A stretch of 26,020 bases of DNA from Daldinia sp. FL1419 (taxonomy: Eukaryota; Ascomycota; Sordariomycetes; Xylariales; Hypoxylaceae). The translations under genes were made by a program, and so were the position numbers. The DNA lies in contig MU623620.1 in NCBI GenBank assembly GCA_025201765.1, positions 1-26,020 on the forward strand. The letters are read 5' to 3'. Under the pieces are notes generated by a model, which ran no database searches, had not been told where the DNA came from, and worked only from the letters and a program-made list of their open reading frames with translations. Shown here one piece after another: positions 10,144-21,614 of the stretch (position 1 is its first letter; every line of letters begins with the position of its first letter).

Positions 10144-12184
10144 ATGTCCAAGTTCGACGCCGTACCTAGAGGACAGGGCTCGCTCCCGATGAATCCAACA
10201 AACGACGCCGATGAGAGGGTCGATATGGATGCCTATAGAAAAGCCATTCCGTTATGGAAGCGAATACACCAACACAGCTTAACACAGATGCTGTTGCTTA
10301 GCGTGGTATGTGCAGATAACGTCAACCTCCAAGATCCTTACCTCTCAGGATACTTGCAATTTCACCTTTGATACAAGCTGAAATCCAGTACGTAGCAAGC
10401 GTTTTGTGGTCCAGCAATGGCAGACGCCATCGCAGGTCTCGGCGGTGGTGGTCTGGCAACTCCCCAAACGTCTAACATAGCGTACGCTCATAATCAAGCC
10501 AAGCACCATAAAGCGCGATGATTAACAAATGCTTCAAAATAGCACAGCGATCAACTACGCCATGCTTGCTACCGTCTGCCTGTTTGGTGGCCCCATCGTC
10601 AACAAGCTCGGCACAAAGTGGGCCTTGGTTATTGGCGCCATGTCATTTCCTATCCGTGGATCATCGTATTACTGCAATAGCAAGTTCGGTACACAATGGG
10701 TAAGGCGTCTGATATTCTACCGAACTTCCGTGTATGAAACCATGGCTGAGACAAAATATCGCAGTACCTCGTTTTCGGCGGCTTCTTCACCGGCATCGGT
10801 AGCGGTTGTTGGTACGTTGCAGAATCGGGATCTATCATGTCTTTAGCACCGTCGAGTGCTCGTGGCAAATATCTAGCTCTATGGATTGTCGCTCGGAACT
10901 TCGGGCAGCTAGTCGGAGGTGCTATCAAGTCAGTAGTACAGTTGCCCTACGCTAAAATCAAGACAAAATACTAACAAAGATGCCATTCAGCCTATCCAAG
11001 AATCACGCAAAAGGGGTAGTTGGCGGAGTTACTCCTGATACTTATATAGCTTTCTTGATCATTGAGAGCCTAGCGTAAGAAATAAGCCAATCTAAACAAG
11101 ATATATTACGTCTAGACGACCATAGTCCTAATACATCTAGACTACCGTTCGCCTTCTTGATCTCACCTCTTGAGAGAGTTGTGCGGTCCGACGGTACACG
11201 CATTCTAGTCTCGGAGAAGCTCACGTTCAAGCAAGAATTCAAACTCATCAGGTTCACCACGACATCAAAGCTTATCCTCCTTTCGTCTTTGTGGGCGGTC
11301 TGGTCCTTTTTCTATAGGTGAGTTACGTAGATGACTACATCGGCGTTGACTCGAAATTAACCAACAACGTAGCGGTACGTGGTCTACGTATCTCGGAACT
11401 TATTTTTCCGTCCGTTCTCGCGCTCTATCTTCGCTCATCTCCCCGTTCTTCTGCATGTAAGCAGACCTCGTTCGCCTCCTGATATAAAGTGTGATGGCTA
11501 AATAAAGCCGCAGTGTCGGATGCTTCGGCCTCGGTTTCGTCCTTGACATGAAATCCCTTAGCCAACGTCGTAGGGCGCAACTTGGCCTATTTACCGTCGT
11601 TATACTCAATCTAGGCGTGTATGTTTGGTCCATCATCATGTAAGCCAGGTTTAATGCCGCAAACCCTGGTAAAATCGACTGGGACGAATCTCTCTACGCC
11701 TCGTCCTTCTTACCATACTTTCTCGTCCAAACCACAGGACCACTATCGCAGTCGTATATGTACTGGCTGCTGTCCTCGTTTGCAACAGACGCTCAGTCCA
11801 ATGTTCGCAACGGCGCGGCTTTCCGGTATGTCTATCGAACCGGCTATGCTGAGGTGCCAAAACTAACGTTTCCGATAGATGCTTAGAAGCCGTTGGCCAA
11901 GCTATTTCGTACGGTATGAACACACAAATCAAGGCCGATCCTCTAGTTGGATTGTGAGTGCTGTTCTTTCGCAAGACGTTTGCCGATCTTTGTGCTAACG
12001 AGTATCTCTTAGCTGTGTGACCTTTGGACTCATGGCGGCTGCCGTAGGCCCAATGCTAGTTTTAGTAAATGCTACACCAGATCGTATTCCAGCCGACGTG
12101 ATACTCGAGACGCAAGAGGCGCAGCAGGAAAAGAAGCTCGAGGATCTTAACGAGGATCTTAAAGCCGAGGCACGACGTGCTTAG
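10144..12184 (+). pseudogene. UNC93-like MFS membrane protein, broken by one in-frame stop
   Basis: Ten exons join in frame to 490 codons: 10144-10305, 10396-10481, 10543-10699, 10765-10928, 10991-11074, 11141-11317, 11373-11456, 11514-11825, 11879-11953 and 12013-12184. Introns are 53-90 nt, several with clear branch sites (ACTAAC at 11861, GCTAAC near 11994). The product is a polytopic membrane protein of the fungal UNC93-like / DUF895 type, with conserved stretches such as GLGGGGLATPQTSN, FGGFFTGIGSGCWYVAESGS and TTGPLSQSYMYWLLSSFATD. Substrates of fungal members are unknown. Codon 348 (11641-11643) is TAA, between VWSIIM and ARFNAANPGKIDW, in an otherwise conserved frame. Family members, as I recall them, usually have Gln here, so CAA to TAA is the simplest explanation and has the CpA-to-TpA form of RIP. 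All 142 later codons and both later introns are intact, so the loss is recent, or it is a sequencing error. Confidence 0.82.
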
Positions 12185-12518
12185 CTAGAGGGAAACTATA
12201 CAGGACTATTATTAGCAAAGTGTAACTTTTGGGCTACGTAGGTAGATAGTATAAGAGATTAAAGCATTATAATCGTTGAAAGTAATGCATTAATATTGGG
12301 GGAATCAGCTAAAGGGCCGATTACCTTGGGCTCATTGTATGGTTCATCCATCCTAATATAACGAGCTCGGGCCCGCGACGGCACTATTGGCTATATCTCT
12401 TCCTTCGAAACATCATCACTACCATAATCACCATCTGGGGGTGCGGCACAAACGCATACCCCGAGTCTCAAGTCGAACTATCGTCGTAAAATAGAAGAAG
12501 GCATCCTCATGGGCGTAT
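12185..12518. other. Short convergent intergenic region
   Basis: This lies between the 3' ends of the UNC93-like gene and the cyclin H gene and probably contains both transcript ends. I see no gene, RNA or strong repeat in it. Confidence 0.5.
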
Positions 12519-13630
12519 TCATAAAGGGGGCCCAAAAGGGTCACCTCCTTCCAGCGCAACTTTCCTCCTTTTCGACTCTCGCCCTTCACCGGTCCCATTC
12601 CCAAATACCCTCTCATCCGCATCAGAGCCCACCTTTGGCTTCGGTTTTTGCACGGCCTCTTCCCTTCGCGCCTTTTGCAGAGCAACTAGATCAGCCCTGT
12701 CAGGATCTCGGCATTTCATTAGTTTCCTTCGTAGAGCTTTAATAGCTTTGGTGCTTTCCGGCTGGTACGTCTATGTTAGCTTCGAGGAATCAAGAAATAT
12801 ATGAGCTCACTCACATCCGTCCAATAGCTAGTCATCTTCTCTGGAGGTTCCTTCTCCAGAATTTCCTTGCAGCTCTGTATAACACCCCAAACCTTGGCTT
12901 TGGCCCCTTCGCTTTGGCCTGTGAACGCCTCTCGAAGTATTCGCTGTACCAACTCCTCATCCGCCATGGCCAGCGCGGCATACATGATTTGGCTTGGCGT
13001 ATAGTGGAAGTAAGCATCGGTAACTAGAGGACTAAATTTTAAGATATCCCTCGTTCTCTTATGTGCGAGGTTTATCCTGTCGTCGTCGAAGTCGCCTATC
13101 CTTCGAAGTTCCATAACAGCTCCTTCCAAAGCTCGGAAAGGATGCCTCACGTCGAATGCGAAACGGATGCCCTGGCACAGAACATATTCTGCGGCCAGAA
13201 TCATCTCGCCGGTCGTGTTGGGAAATATGTCTGCAATCTTTTGCACGCGTATAAAGTAACCCTCGGCCTTGCAACCAAAGAAAATGCAGGTCTTGATAAG
13301 CTCTTGCGGTGGGTAGGTCATTACGCTATTGGTAAGATAAAAACGCCGGAGGAAGATGGCAGCGGTCGCCTGGATATCGGTTGGTAATTGGCAGTAGGGG
13401 GCAGCGCGCAATAGCTCGAGGGTGAAGTGGTTTAGGATGGTATATTCTTCTTCGGGGGTAAGAAAGTTGGGTAAAGGGTCGACTGGCGGGTCCGAGGCGC
13501 GCAAACGATTAGAAATGTGAGCTCGCGCAAGGGTGTTGGTCTTTTCGCGAAGAGTAGCGAGATGCGACGGGGTGAAGGACCACAGCCGATATTGGCTCGA
13601 CTGCCTGTATCGAGCATCCTCGGTCGCCAT
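12519..13630 (-). CDS. ccl1: Cyclin H (TFIIH / CDK-activating kinase cyclin subunit)
   Basis: Two exons, 13630-12815 and 12761-12519, give 352 aa. The 53 nt intron has a GTGAGT donor, a GCTAAC branch site and a CCAG acceptor. The N-terminus SSQYRLWSFTPSHLATLREKTN is the conserved lead-in of cyclin H. The first cyclin fold (about 55-165) contains TPEEEYTILNHFTLELLRAA and YPPQELIKTCIFFGCKAE, and the second (about 165-265) contains HPFRALEGAVMELRR. The C-terminal exon carries KALRRKLMKCRDPDRADLVA, a basic SKRRKV stretch and the DPFGPPL end seen in fungal homologues. With Kin28/CDK7 it phosphorylates the RNA polymerase II C-terminal domain and activates cell-cycle kinases in the nucleus. It is a conserved housekeeping gene and anchors this part of the island as core genome. 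Confidence 0.92.
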
Positions 13631-14578
13631 GTTGACGGATGGTGCCGATATTGCAACACCGTGGTATCGCGATGTAGTGATGTCGTAGTGTCGTGATGTC
13701 GCGAGGTAGGGGTGGTTTTGTCGTTATAGCCAAAGTCAGGCCATGCAGCCGAATAGGCACAAGGCCGGAGAAAAGAATAGTTCGAAATCTTGGGTGAAGC
13801 TTGAATCAATTATCACGAGTTTTTCACTTGATCGAAAGCCTTGAGGGCGTACTTGGGAAATAATGCGAGGGTTTTGGAAGTAGGTACATAATTAGCTAGC
13901 TTAGAACATCAAGTGCCTGTTAACCTTAGTTCTTTATTGTACCTTACCTAGGTACCTAGGAATTCGAAATCGGCGGTCGTAGGTACCTTCTACGTTATCA
14001 ATTAAGCACGAAAGACCCCACCGTGTTACCTCTGTTGATCCCTGCAGCTATATAAATACCCACCTAGATAGCCCCCTCCATCTTAGCTTTTACAACCATA
14101 CAACGATGTCACCAATATACTGTACATACTAGGAATCACACCTCTACGTAAACTTTAAAGGCGCCTCCTACCGTACCAGCAATGCGTATAATAAAGGGTT
14201 TCTACACTATAATGCCCGAAATAAAAATATCCTAATAAAAGAGAAATTTCTACTTTTATTTAGACGTTTTTTCCAGAATTCCAAGATATGATTTGGTTGA
14301 GTTATGACAATAGAAGGCTGAGTTGTGTGGTAAAAGAGTCGACACTTACATATTTCGACGCGATTCTGCTACCTTAAATCCTAAGGTTAGGTACTATTAG
14401 GAGGTAAAATGGTATTTCTTACATAGAATATTTCAGAGCCTTAACCTAGGGCCTAAGGCAACCCCTTTTTACAAGCGAATACTTGCGTCATCCCAGCAGT
14501 GTGGATCGCAAAAGAGAACGTGATAGTCAAGCCAGTAATTCTTTTCGAGGGTCTCTATACGCTTGAGGCAATTGTCGT
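13631..14578. other. Intergenic region upstream of cyclin H
   Basis: This separates the cyclin H start from the 3' end of the 5'-nucleotidase gene. It includes the cyclin promoter, with no clear TATA box near the start. A CTATATAAATA element at about 14,048 faces right but has no convincing gene downstream. A 14 bp palindrome CCTAGGTACCTAGG lies at 13947-13960. I found no gene. Confidence 0.5.
13947..13960. repeat. 14 bp CCTAGGTACCTAGG palindrome
   Basis: A perfect inverted repeat built from two CCTAGG units. Related CCTAGGT-containing palindromes occur at about 6,290, 9,522 and 16,950-16,961. Such short palindromes are scattered through intergenic DNA of several Sordariomycete genomes. Their function is unknown. 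Confidence 0.8.
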
Positions 14579-16371
14579 CTAAAGTAATGCAATACCCCAG
14601 AGAGCCAGTCCCACATATATCGGTATTATACTGCTTACTCGTTCGGCGCCATTAGGAGTCGTACTATTTGCTCCTGAATCACCACTAATAGTTGCTATCC
14701 TTCCATCGAGTTGAAAATCAATTGGGCTTGTCTTGCCGATGTAATCAACTAGAACCTCGTCTATAGTATCAAGAATAACCACGTCCTGAACCGGTTCTAC
14801 TATATTGTCACCACCTCCAGTTATAAAATCAACTGTGACGACCGTATATTGGGCGTCTATATCGACCGGTTTGTCGCCGATCGTAAGACGGACGAGGCGT
14901 TTGCCGATAGCGTTGTCCGGGTTATACTCGACTTTGACGCCGTGGCTTATTTGGAAGAAGCTAGTGACTTTTCGCTGATTGAACTGATTGACACCGCTGA
15001 CGAGACCCTCGAAAATCTTCCATAGGTCCGCGCCGCTGTACTTGACCTCAACGATGGCATTACCAAAAGGAAAAGACGTAAGCACCTCACCACGCGTGAT
15101 AGGCCCGGCATCGATGGTAGCGCGGATACCCCCTGCATTTATGAAAGCGAATACGGCTTCACTTCCGCTGTCTAAGCGGTACTGTAGTATTGAGCTAGAA
15201 ATAGACGTCAGAATTTCTAGGGAGATATGGATATTTAGCACTTGGCCGTCTAATAAACTTACTCGGATACCAAGTCACCCAGAGTACACTCTTGCTTTTG
15301 GCAAGTTGATTGGTCGAGTACGACGTTCGTAGTGCCAACCTCCTCTGCTGCAAACCTTTCGAATGGCTTCCTCCATTCTTCAACTTGCGCCTGCAAGCCC
15401 TCATCTTGCTTAGTGGTATTTGTCATGTGAATCGGGGCGCCGTGGTAGGCAAGTATCTTTCCTTCTGCGTCATACGTAACGTCGATATAGCCCAAGTACT
15501 CTCCCCAACGATAGGCGGTAACGATGAAGACCTCGTCGCCGTCTTTGTTTGTCTCGAGGGTAGGATACTTGCCTTCAGCACCGTCCATGTCGCCGAGTAG
15601 TGTGTGGCTATGGCCACCCATAACGAGTTGAAGGCCAGTAGTCTCACGAGCTAGACGCCTGTCCTCTTCGTATCCAATATGCGTGATTGCTGCGATTCGG
15701 GTAATGTTTGTCGTGCTGCGGATTTCGTCGATCGATGCCTGAACTGCTGAAATCACATCTGTGAACTTCGTACCGTTACCAGGATTGCTAATTCCGGCCG
15801 TCGTCTCTGTCGTCACTCCGATAACAGCTAACTGGTACTGCTCAAAGATATGATATGGTTTAATGGTAGAATTCAACTTCTCGTTGCTCGATACAATATT
15901 TGCAGAAACAATAGGGAATGTCAGGTTTTTTAAGAAAGCACCCAACTTCTCGTCACCGCCATCGAATTCGTGATTCCCTAGGGTCATGGCATCAAACCCG
16001 ACTTGATTGAGGGTCTCGGCGATCTTTTCACCACCGTAAAACGAATAAAACAGAGTACCCTGGAATTCATCTCCCACGTTCAGCAATAAGCTGTCATTGT
16101 GACTCGGTCGCGTTTCATCAATGACTGTCTTTATACGAGCATAACCACCATAACAGCCTTTCGAAGGGTTGGTGCAATCTGTGCCCGAAGAAGAAAACTC
16201 ATCTAAATGCGCGTGCACATCGTTGATGTGGTAAAATGAGATGTTGAAATTTCCATCCGGGTCAACAAAGCGCTTCGACACGCGCTTGCTATAGAGAGAG
16301 TCCTCGGCCGAAGCTAGGCTAGCTAGGCTTGCGGCAACGGAGAGGGCACGAAGAGACGGAACGCGAACCAT
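14579..16371 (-). CDS. Secreted, probably GPI-anchored 5'-nucleotidase (metallophosphoesterase)
   Basis: Two exons, 16371-15263 and 15194-14579, give 574 aa; the 68 nt intron (GTAAGT..CTAG) restores LVSD|SILQYRLD. The frame stays open upstream, but the ATG at 16371 gives a clean signal peptide, with cleavage after ASLASA (about 22). The N-terminal calcineurin-like domain has all metal-binding motifs: DVHAHLD (51-57), GDEFQG (100-105), GNHEFD (132-137), THIGYEED (230-237) and GGHSHT (252-257). The C-terminal 5'-nucleotidase domain has the substrate loop NAGGIR (389-394), FPFGN (411-415) and TGGGDN (495-500). A Ser/Thr-rich linker and a hydrophobic tail ending in GLALWGIALL suggest GPI attachment. 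It would hydrolyse extracellular nucleoside monophosphates to nucleoside and phosphate. CACGTGGG sites upstream suggest phosphate-starvation control. Confidence 0.94.
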
Positions 16372-16748
16372 TGTGACGGGTCGAATGAATCTTGTGTCTC
16401 CAACTTCACAAACGGGGATCACGAGCGATACGATGGGACGTCCCCAACTCTTACCCAGACTAGCTAACAATAGATGGCTCCTACTCGCACGGGAAGCAAG
16501 AATTGGTATCAAATTTAAACAGGATGCGTGAGTGCTTGAATTCTCCTTAACTCCCCTCGATTCGGCCCTGTGGTATCACGACCGGAGGCATTCGAGCGAC
16601 ATCGTGCGGCACAGATGCATCTCGGGTTGATCCAGACCATGCCAGTATCTGGACCCTTAGCCCGATAAGCCAGGTCGTAAGCCGGGTCGGGATGATATGC
16701 GGTCTTGGCGACCAGTTGCGAAAGCTATCCAGTTACGAATATCATTGG

Positions 16749-16756
16749 CACGTGGG
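16749..16756 (+). promoter_or_regulatory. CACGTGGG E-box upstream of the 5'-nucleotidase
   Basis: The CACGTG core with GGG flank lies about 380 bp upstream of the 5'-nucleotidase start codon. This core is bound by Pho4/NUC-1 bHLH regulators of phosphate acquisition, and a GGG flank is the high-affinity form known for Pho4. It is paired with a second site 180 bp further out. Function is inferred from the match and from the gene type. Confidence 0.4.
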
Positions 16757-16927
16757 ATGTCGAGTCTGAAAAGATGCGCACGAGGATGACAATGGATAGC
16801 CTTGGCATATTCTTCTTTCCAGGGTCGAATTGAACCGACGAGCTCTTCAGTTTACCGAAGACATCGACTGTCGGTAGAGCTTCTTATTGACATCTCCGGC
16901 GTATCGATATAGTACGTAGGTAGATAT

Positions 16928-16937
16928 CCCACGTGGG
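16928..16937 (+). promoter_or_regulatory. CCCACGTGGG palindromic E-box
   Basis: A perfect 10 bp palindrome containing CACGTG with the GGG flank on both strands, about 560 bp upstream of the 5'-nucleotidase start. Together with the site at 16749 it forms a pair of candidate Pho4/NUC-1 sites in front of a phosphate-releasing enzyme. Confidence 0.42.
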
Positions 16938-19900
16938 TTCGTAACGTACCTACCTAGGTAGTATGCAAGAGGCGTATCTCGTCGAGACATTTAGATCTTA
17001 GCATTGACAGTTGCCAAGATCAATTAGGTGATAGTACCTATTCGAGATCTCTCGGGATTCTAACAAGCATGAGGCGACGAATATTGATATTCCAAGCCGA
17101 GAATATAATTGTAACGCATCTTATTGACTTGCTACTGAAATATTAGACACTACTCATGCCTGATATGGATTATGAAGTGTAAGTAATAATACGAGAGGCC
17201 ATCCCTTAAGTGGCATAAGAGCCCAAATTCTTATTAAGTAACCTTTATTAAATCCTATATAATTATGTAATTTCTTAAATGTTACGTGTATATTTATATT
17301 AATATTAATTATATAATTTAATATGATATTATATTTTTTTTTATGGAAATTGTTAACCTAAGAGTTTTAATTATTTAAATTATATTTTATAAATATTTTA
17401 TATTATTGGTTCTATTATATTATTAATGTTATTATTTATTTTTTATTTTATTATTTATATTTATAAAATATATTTTTTTTTAATATTTAAAATATTTATT
17501 TTTATGTATATTATTATTATTTTTTATATAATTATTTAATTAATAAGGATAATTAATATATTATTAAATTAATTAATTTTATTTTATATTTTTAAAATTA
17601 TTTTAAATAATTTTATTAATATTTTATTTTTTTTTTAAAATATTTTCCTCTTTCTCTTCCACTGTAGAAAGTGTAGAATAATTAGTACCTACAATATTTT
17701 AATTAATATTGTAATATAAGGGGCTATTTAAATTAAAGAAAATATTATAAATATTAAAATAATTTAAATTATTTTTTTTATAAAGTTCCTTATTTTTATC
17801 CTCTTAATTTTGATTATTGTTTTATTTTTTTTTATTATTTATATATATAAAGTGGTTATTATTTGAGTTCTTATTGATTAAAATTAATTACTTAATTAAT
17901 AGAATAGATGATTTGGATATCTTTAATCTTAGAGTTGGAATTCCTGGAGCTTGTAAAGATTTTTTATAAAATCTTTTTATATCTTGTGAGGTGGATTATT
18001 CCATCTGTTCCTTAAAATCATTTTTAGCATTATTAATTGGTGTATTAAAAGAGCTATTTTTATTATTATAAAATATTAATTAAAGATTATTTATTAGGAT
18101 AATAATTAAAATTAGATATTTTTATAGAAATATTTTTAATTTATTATTAATATATTTTATATGTTAATGTTAAATTTGGTTGATAATATGGTTAATATAG
18201 TATAAATAATTGCTAGATTATATTTTAATAATATTTTTAATAAGCCATATATATTGCTTTTTAATTTTAATATTTATTAGAATAAAGATATAAAATGGAT
18301 ATAATTTCTTTTTTATAAGTTTAATTAATTTTATATTATTTTTTTTGTTAAGGTAGAATTGTAATTTGATTTATATTCTTTTTTTTATAAAAAAGTTAAT
18401 AGTATTAATATTAAATTTAAAATAATTATTATTAAGTATTTTATAAATTTAATTATAAAATAAATAAATGAAATTATTATTTTAGATTTTTATAATATTT
18501 TATTTTTTAAATTAAAAAAAATAATTTATATTATATTAATTTAAATTGATATTTATTATATTTATGTAAAAATATTTATATTTATAAATTTATTATAGAA
18601 GTGGTAATAAATATTTATTAATTTCTAAAACTTTTAATATTGTTTATAAATGAAATTTTAAATATCTATAGGTTAAATAAATCTGAAATATGGATAATAT
18701 TTTTTTTTTTTATAGTTATAATTTTTTTTGACCTAAGTATAAATATTTAATAATATATTTATTGATTTTATATATTTATTAAAATTATTAATTGATGATT
18801 TAATATTAATAATATTAATTTTTATATTAAGTATAAAAATTATATTATTATAATATATAATTTATTTATTATAATCTTTGAATTTGATGTATGAAATGAA
18901 AGTAATGAAATTAATGTTAAATTTTGATTTAAAAAATGTATTTTTAATATATTTGGTTTTTAGAATAAAAGGTATATTAAATGGTATTTTAGTTGTGGTG
19001 GTAATTGTAAAAAATTATATATATTATTATTATAATATAAAAAATAAAAAATATTTTTTAAATTTATAATGTTAAAGTTGTAGGAAGATTTAATAAAATA
19101 TAATTATTTATATAATAAAATTTAAGTAATTATTTAGGTAGGTGGTTATAATAATGTATTAAATCTTTTATTTTATAAATAATATTTGAGATAATATTTA
19201 TTATTTAAAAATTTTTTATGTAGGAAATTTTTTTTTAATATATTAATATAGTTATTATTTGTTTTATTGTTAATGTATATTTTTATATTTATTATATTTA
19301 TAGGTATATTGTATTTATATATATTATTTATTTTTATATTATTATGTTTTTGGTTTTTGGTTTTATTTTATTTAAAGATTTTTCTGTAGGTTTTGGGGTA
19401 TTAAATAATAGATTAAATAGTGTTAAATTATATTTCCATTATTAATATATATATTTTATTATATGGAATTATGTAAGATTATTTTGTTTGAGAAGTTTTG
19501 ATAGAGGCCTAATTAAGATATTAAATTTTTTATTTTATTATATAGTATAATATATAAATCTAAATTATTATAGTAGAATTAGTATCTGTAGATCTTCATT
19601 GTAATTATTAATATAACATTTAAGTTTATATTTTTAAAATTAATTGGGTAAAATATTTTAATAAATTTAAACTCTATTTGATTAGGTAGGTAAATTTAAT
19701 TAACTTCTTATATTATTATATTTATTTGTAAATTTGGATAAAAGGAGAAATTATTTTATTATTATTTTGGTATATAATGATATTTTTATTCATTTTATTA
19801 AGAAATTATTATATGTAATAATTTTTAATATATTTATTATAATGTATATTATATTTGTGAAAGGAAATTTAAATATATTAAATTTTATATGTAAAGGGAG

Positions 19901-20939
19901 CTTTATGGGGTAGGTTATATTAAATATAGATGAAGCCTTATGGATTAAATATTGTTATATATAGGAGATAATATTATGAAATATTATATATTATTTGATT
20001 TTAAATTTATTATGGTTTTTTTAATATGTAAATGTAGTTTGTTGGGTAAATTTTATATATTAGAGTATATTATTTATAAATTAAGTTTTATAATTTAGGT
20101 TATATTAAATATAAAAGATGATATTATATAATATTTAATATTATTTATAAAATAATTTAATATAATAATTTGGGTATAATAATATTCTTTATATATAAAA
20201 TTTTATAAGTTAGAGGATTTTATTTATAAATCTTATTTTATAAATTATTTAATATTATATATATAAGATTATATTAGAAGGTATATATTTTTAATTTAAG
20301 AAAATATAAATATAGGAAATTATATTATCTTTAATTTAAGGATTTTAATATTTTTATTCTTTATATATAATATTATTTTAAATATTATATTGTAATTTAT
20401 TTTATTTATTTATTTATAATGGCCTTTATTAATAAATAAAAAATGTTAGATTATAAGTATAATTATGATTAATTTCTTACTCTTAAGTAAGATTTTTGAA
20501 ATTTGTAGAAGGTTTTAGAATATAAATATAATAAAAATCTGTTTCTTTTTAGAAATAATAAGAACATTAATTCAAATTTAAAACAAATATTATTACCAAA
20601 TGTAAAGAGAAATAATAATATTATATATAATAAAATTAAATATGTTATAAATTGTATTAAATCTGAATTTTAATTTAAAAAAGAAATTTTATTATATAAA
20701 AGTTATTTATAATTAATAAATAATTTATAAAAAATAAAATATATTTTTAATTTTTAAAAAATTATATAATTAAAATCTAATCTTTCTTTAAATTAATATT
20801 GTTTATATTTAATTTAATATTTTTATAATAAAATAAAAGATATATTATAAAAGAATTTTCTTATTTATTTCTTTTAAGGTTTAAAAGGTAATTTTTCTTC
20901 TATTTTTGAAAAATTATTTTATTATTTTAATTATAATAA

Positions 20940-21583
20940 TTATTTTAATCCTAAAATCAAGTTTTTTTGTATATATTTATATTATTATAAATTTATTTTA
21001 AAAGGTAAATTATTTAATTATTATTAATTAATAATATTGTAAATCCTTTATATACATTTTTATCTTAAAAAGATTCAAAATTTATAACCATTAGAAAAGA
21101 AATTTTTAGCCTTAAGATATATTTTTAAAATAATTATAAAATTTTTACTTAATCCATTAAACAATTAACCTAATAACCTATTATATAAGAAGATTATAGG
21201 TTATATTAATATCTTTATTAATAATATCTTTTAAATCATCAGGATTTTATTACATTTAATTAAGGATATTATTAAGGAAATAACCATTATATAGTTAGGT
21301 TTTAACACCCCTATAAAAAAGGATCCCCTTCCTTTTTTAAGGGTAAGGAAATCAGTAATATTAAGAGTTTTAATATAGTTAAAGAAATATAACCATTTAT
21401 ATATTAATATATTATTAAATAATAAATTTTAGAATTATTGATTTAAAAATAATAATCTACTATTATTAGAAATATTAATAATTATATAATATATAAATAA
21501 TATTAAAGAAGAAATTATTAAAAAATTTATATATATTCCCTAACAAAATCATCCTTTACCTATTTTCATAAAAAATTTAAAAA

Positions 21584-21614
<31 letters not shown>

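Larger units (their letters stand above)
16372..17230. other. Upstream region of the 5'-nucleotidase and right edge of the island
   Basis: Composition is balanced up to about 17,200 and then becomes AT-only within some 50 bp. It contains the CACGTGGG sites and a CTACCTAGGTAG palindrome at 16950-16961. No open frame with a recognisable domain is present. Confidence 0.5.

Noticed and set aside
11640..11751. An intron starting at GTAAGC (11640) that would remove the premature stop in the UNC93-like gene
   Set aside because: Acceptors at 11648, 11737 and 11751 give 9, 98 and 112 nt introns. The first is too short and the others shift the frame, and all remove conserved codons.
18878..19069. 63-codon frame inside the right AT-rich block
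   Set aside because: Very low-complexity Leu/Val/Lys/Asn content with a TTG start and C-depleted DNA. At best it is a fragment of an unidentified relic.
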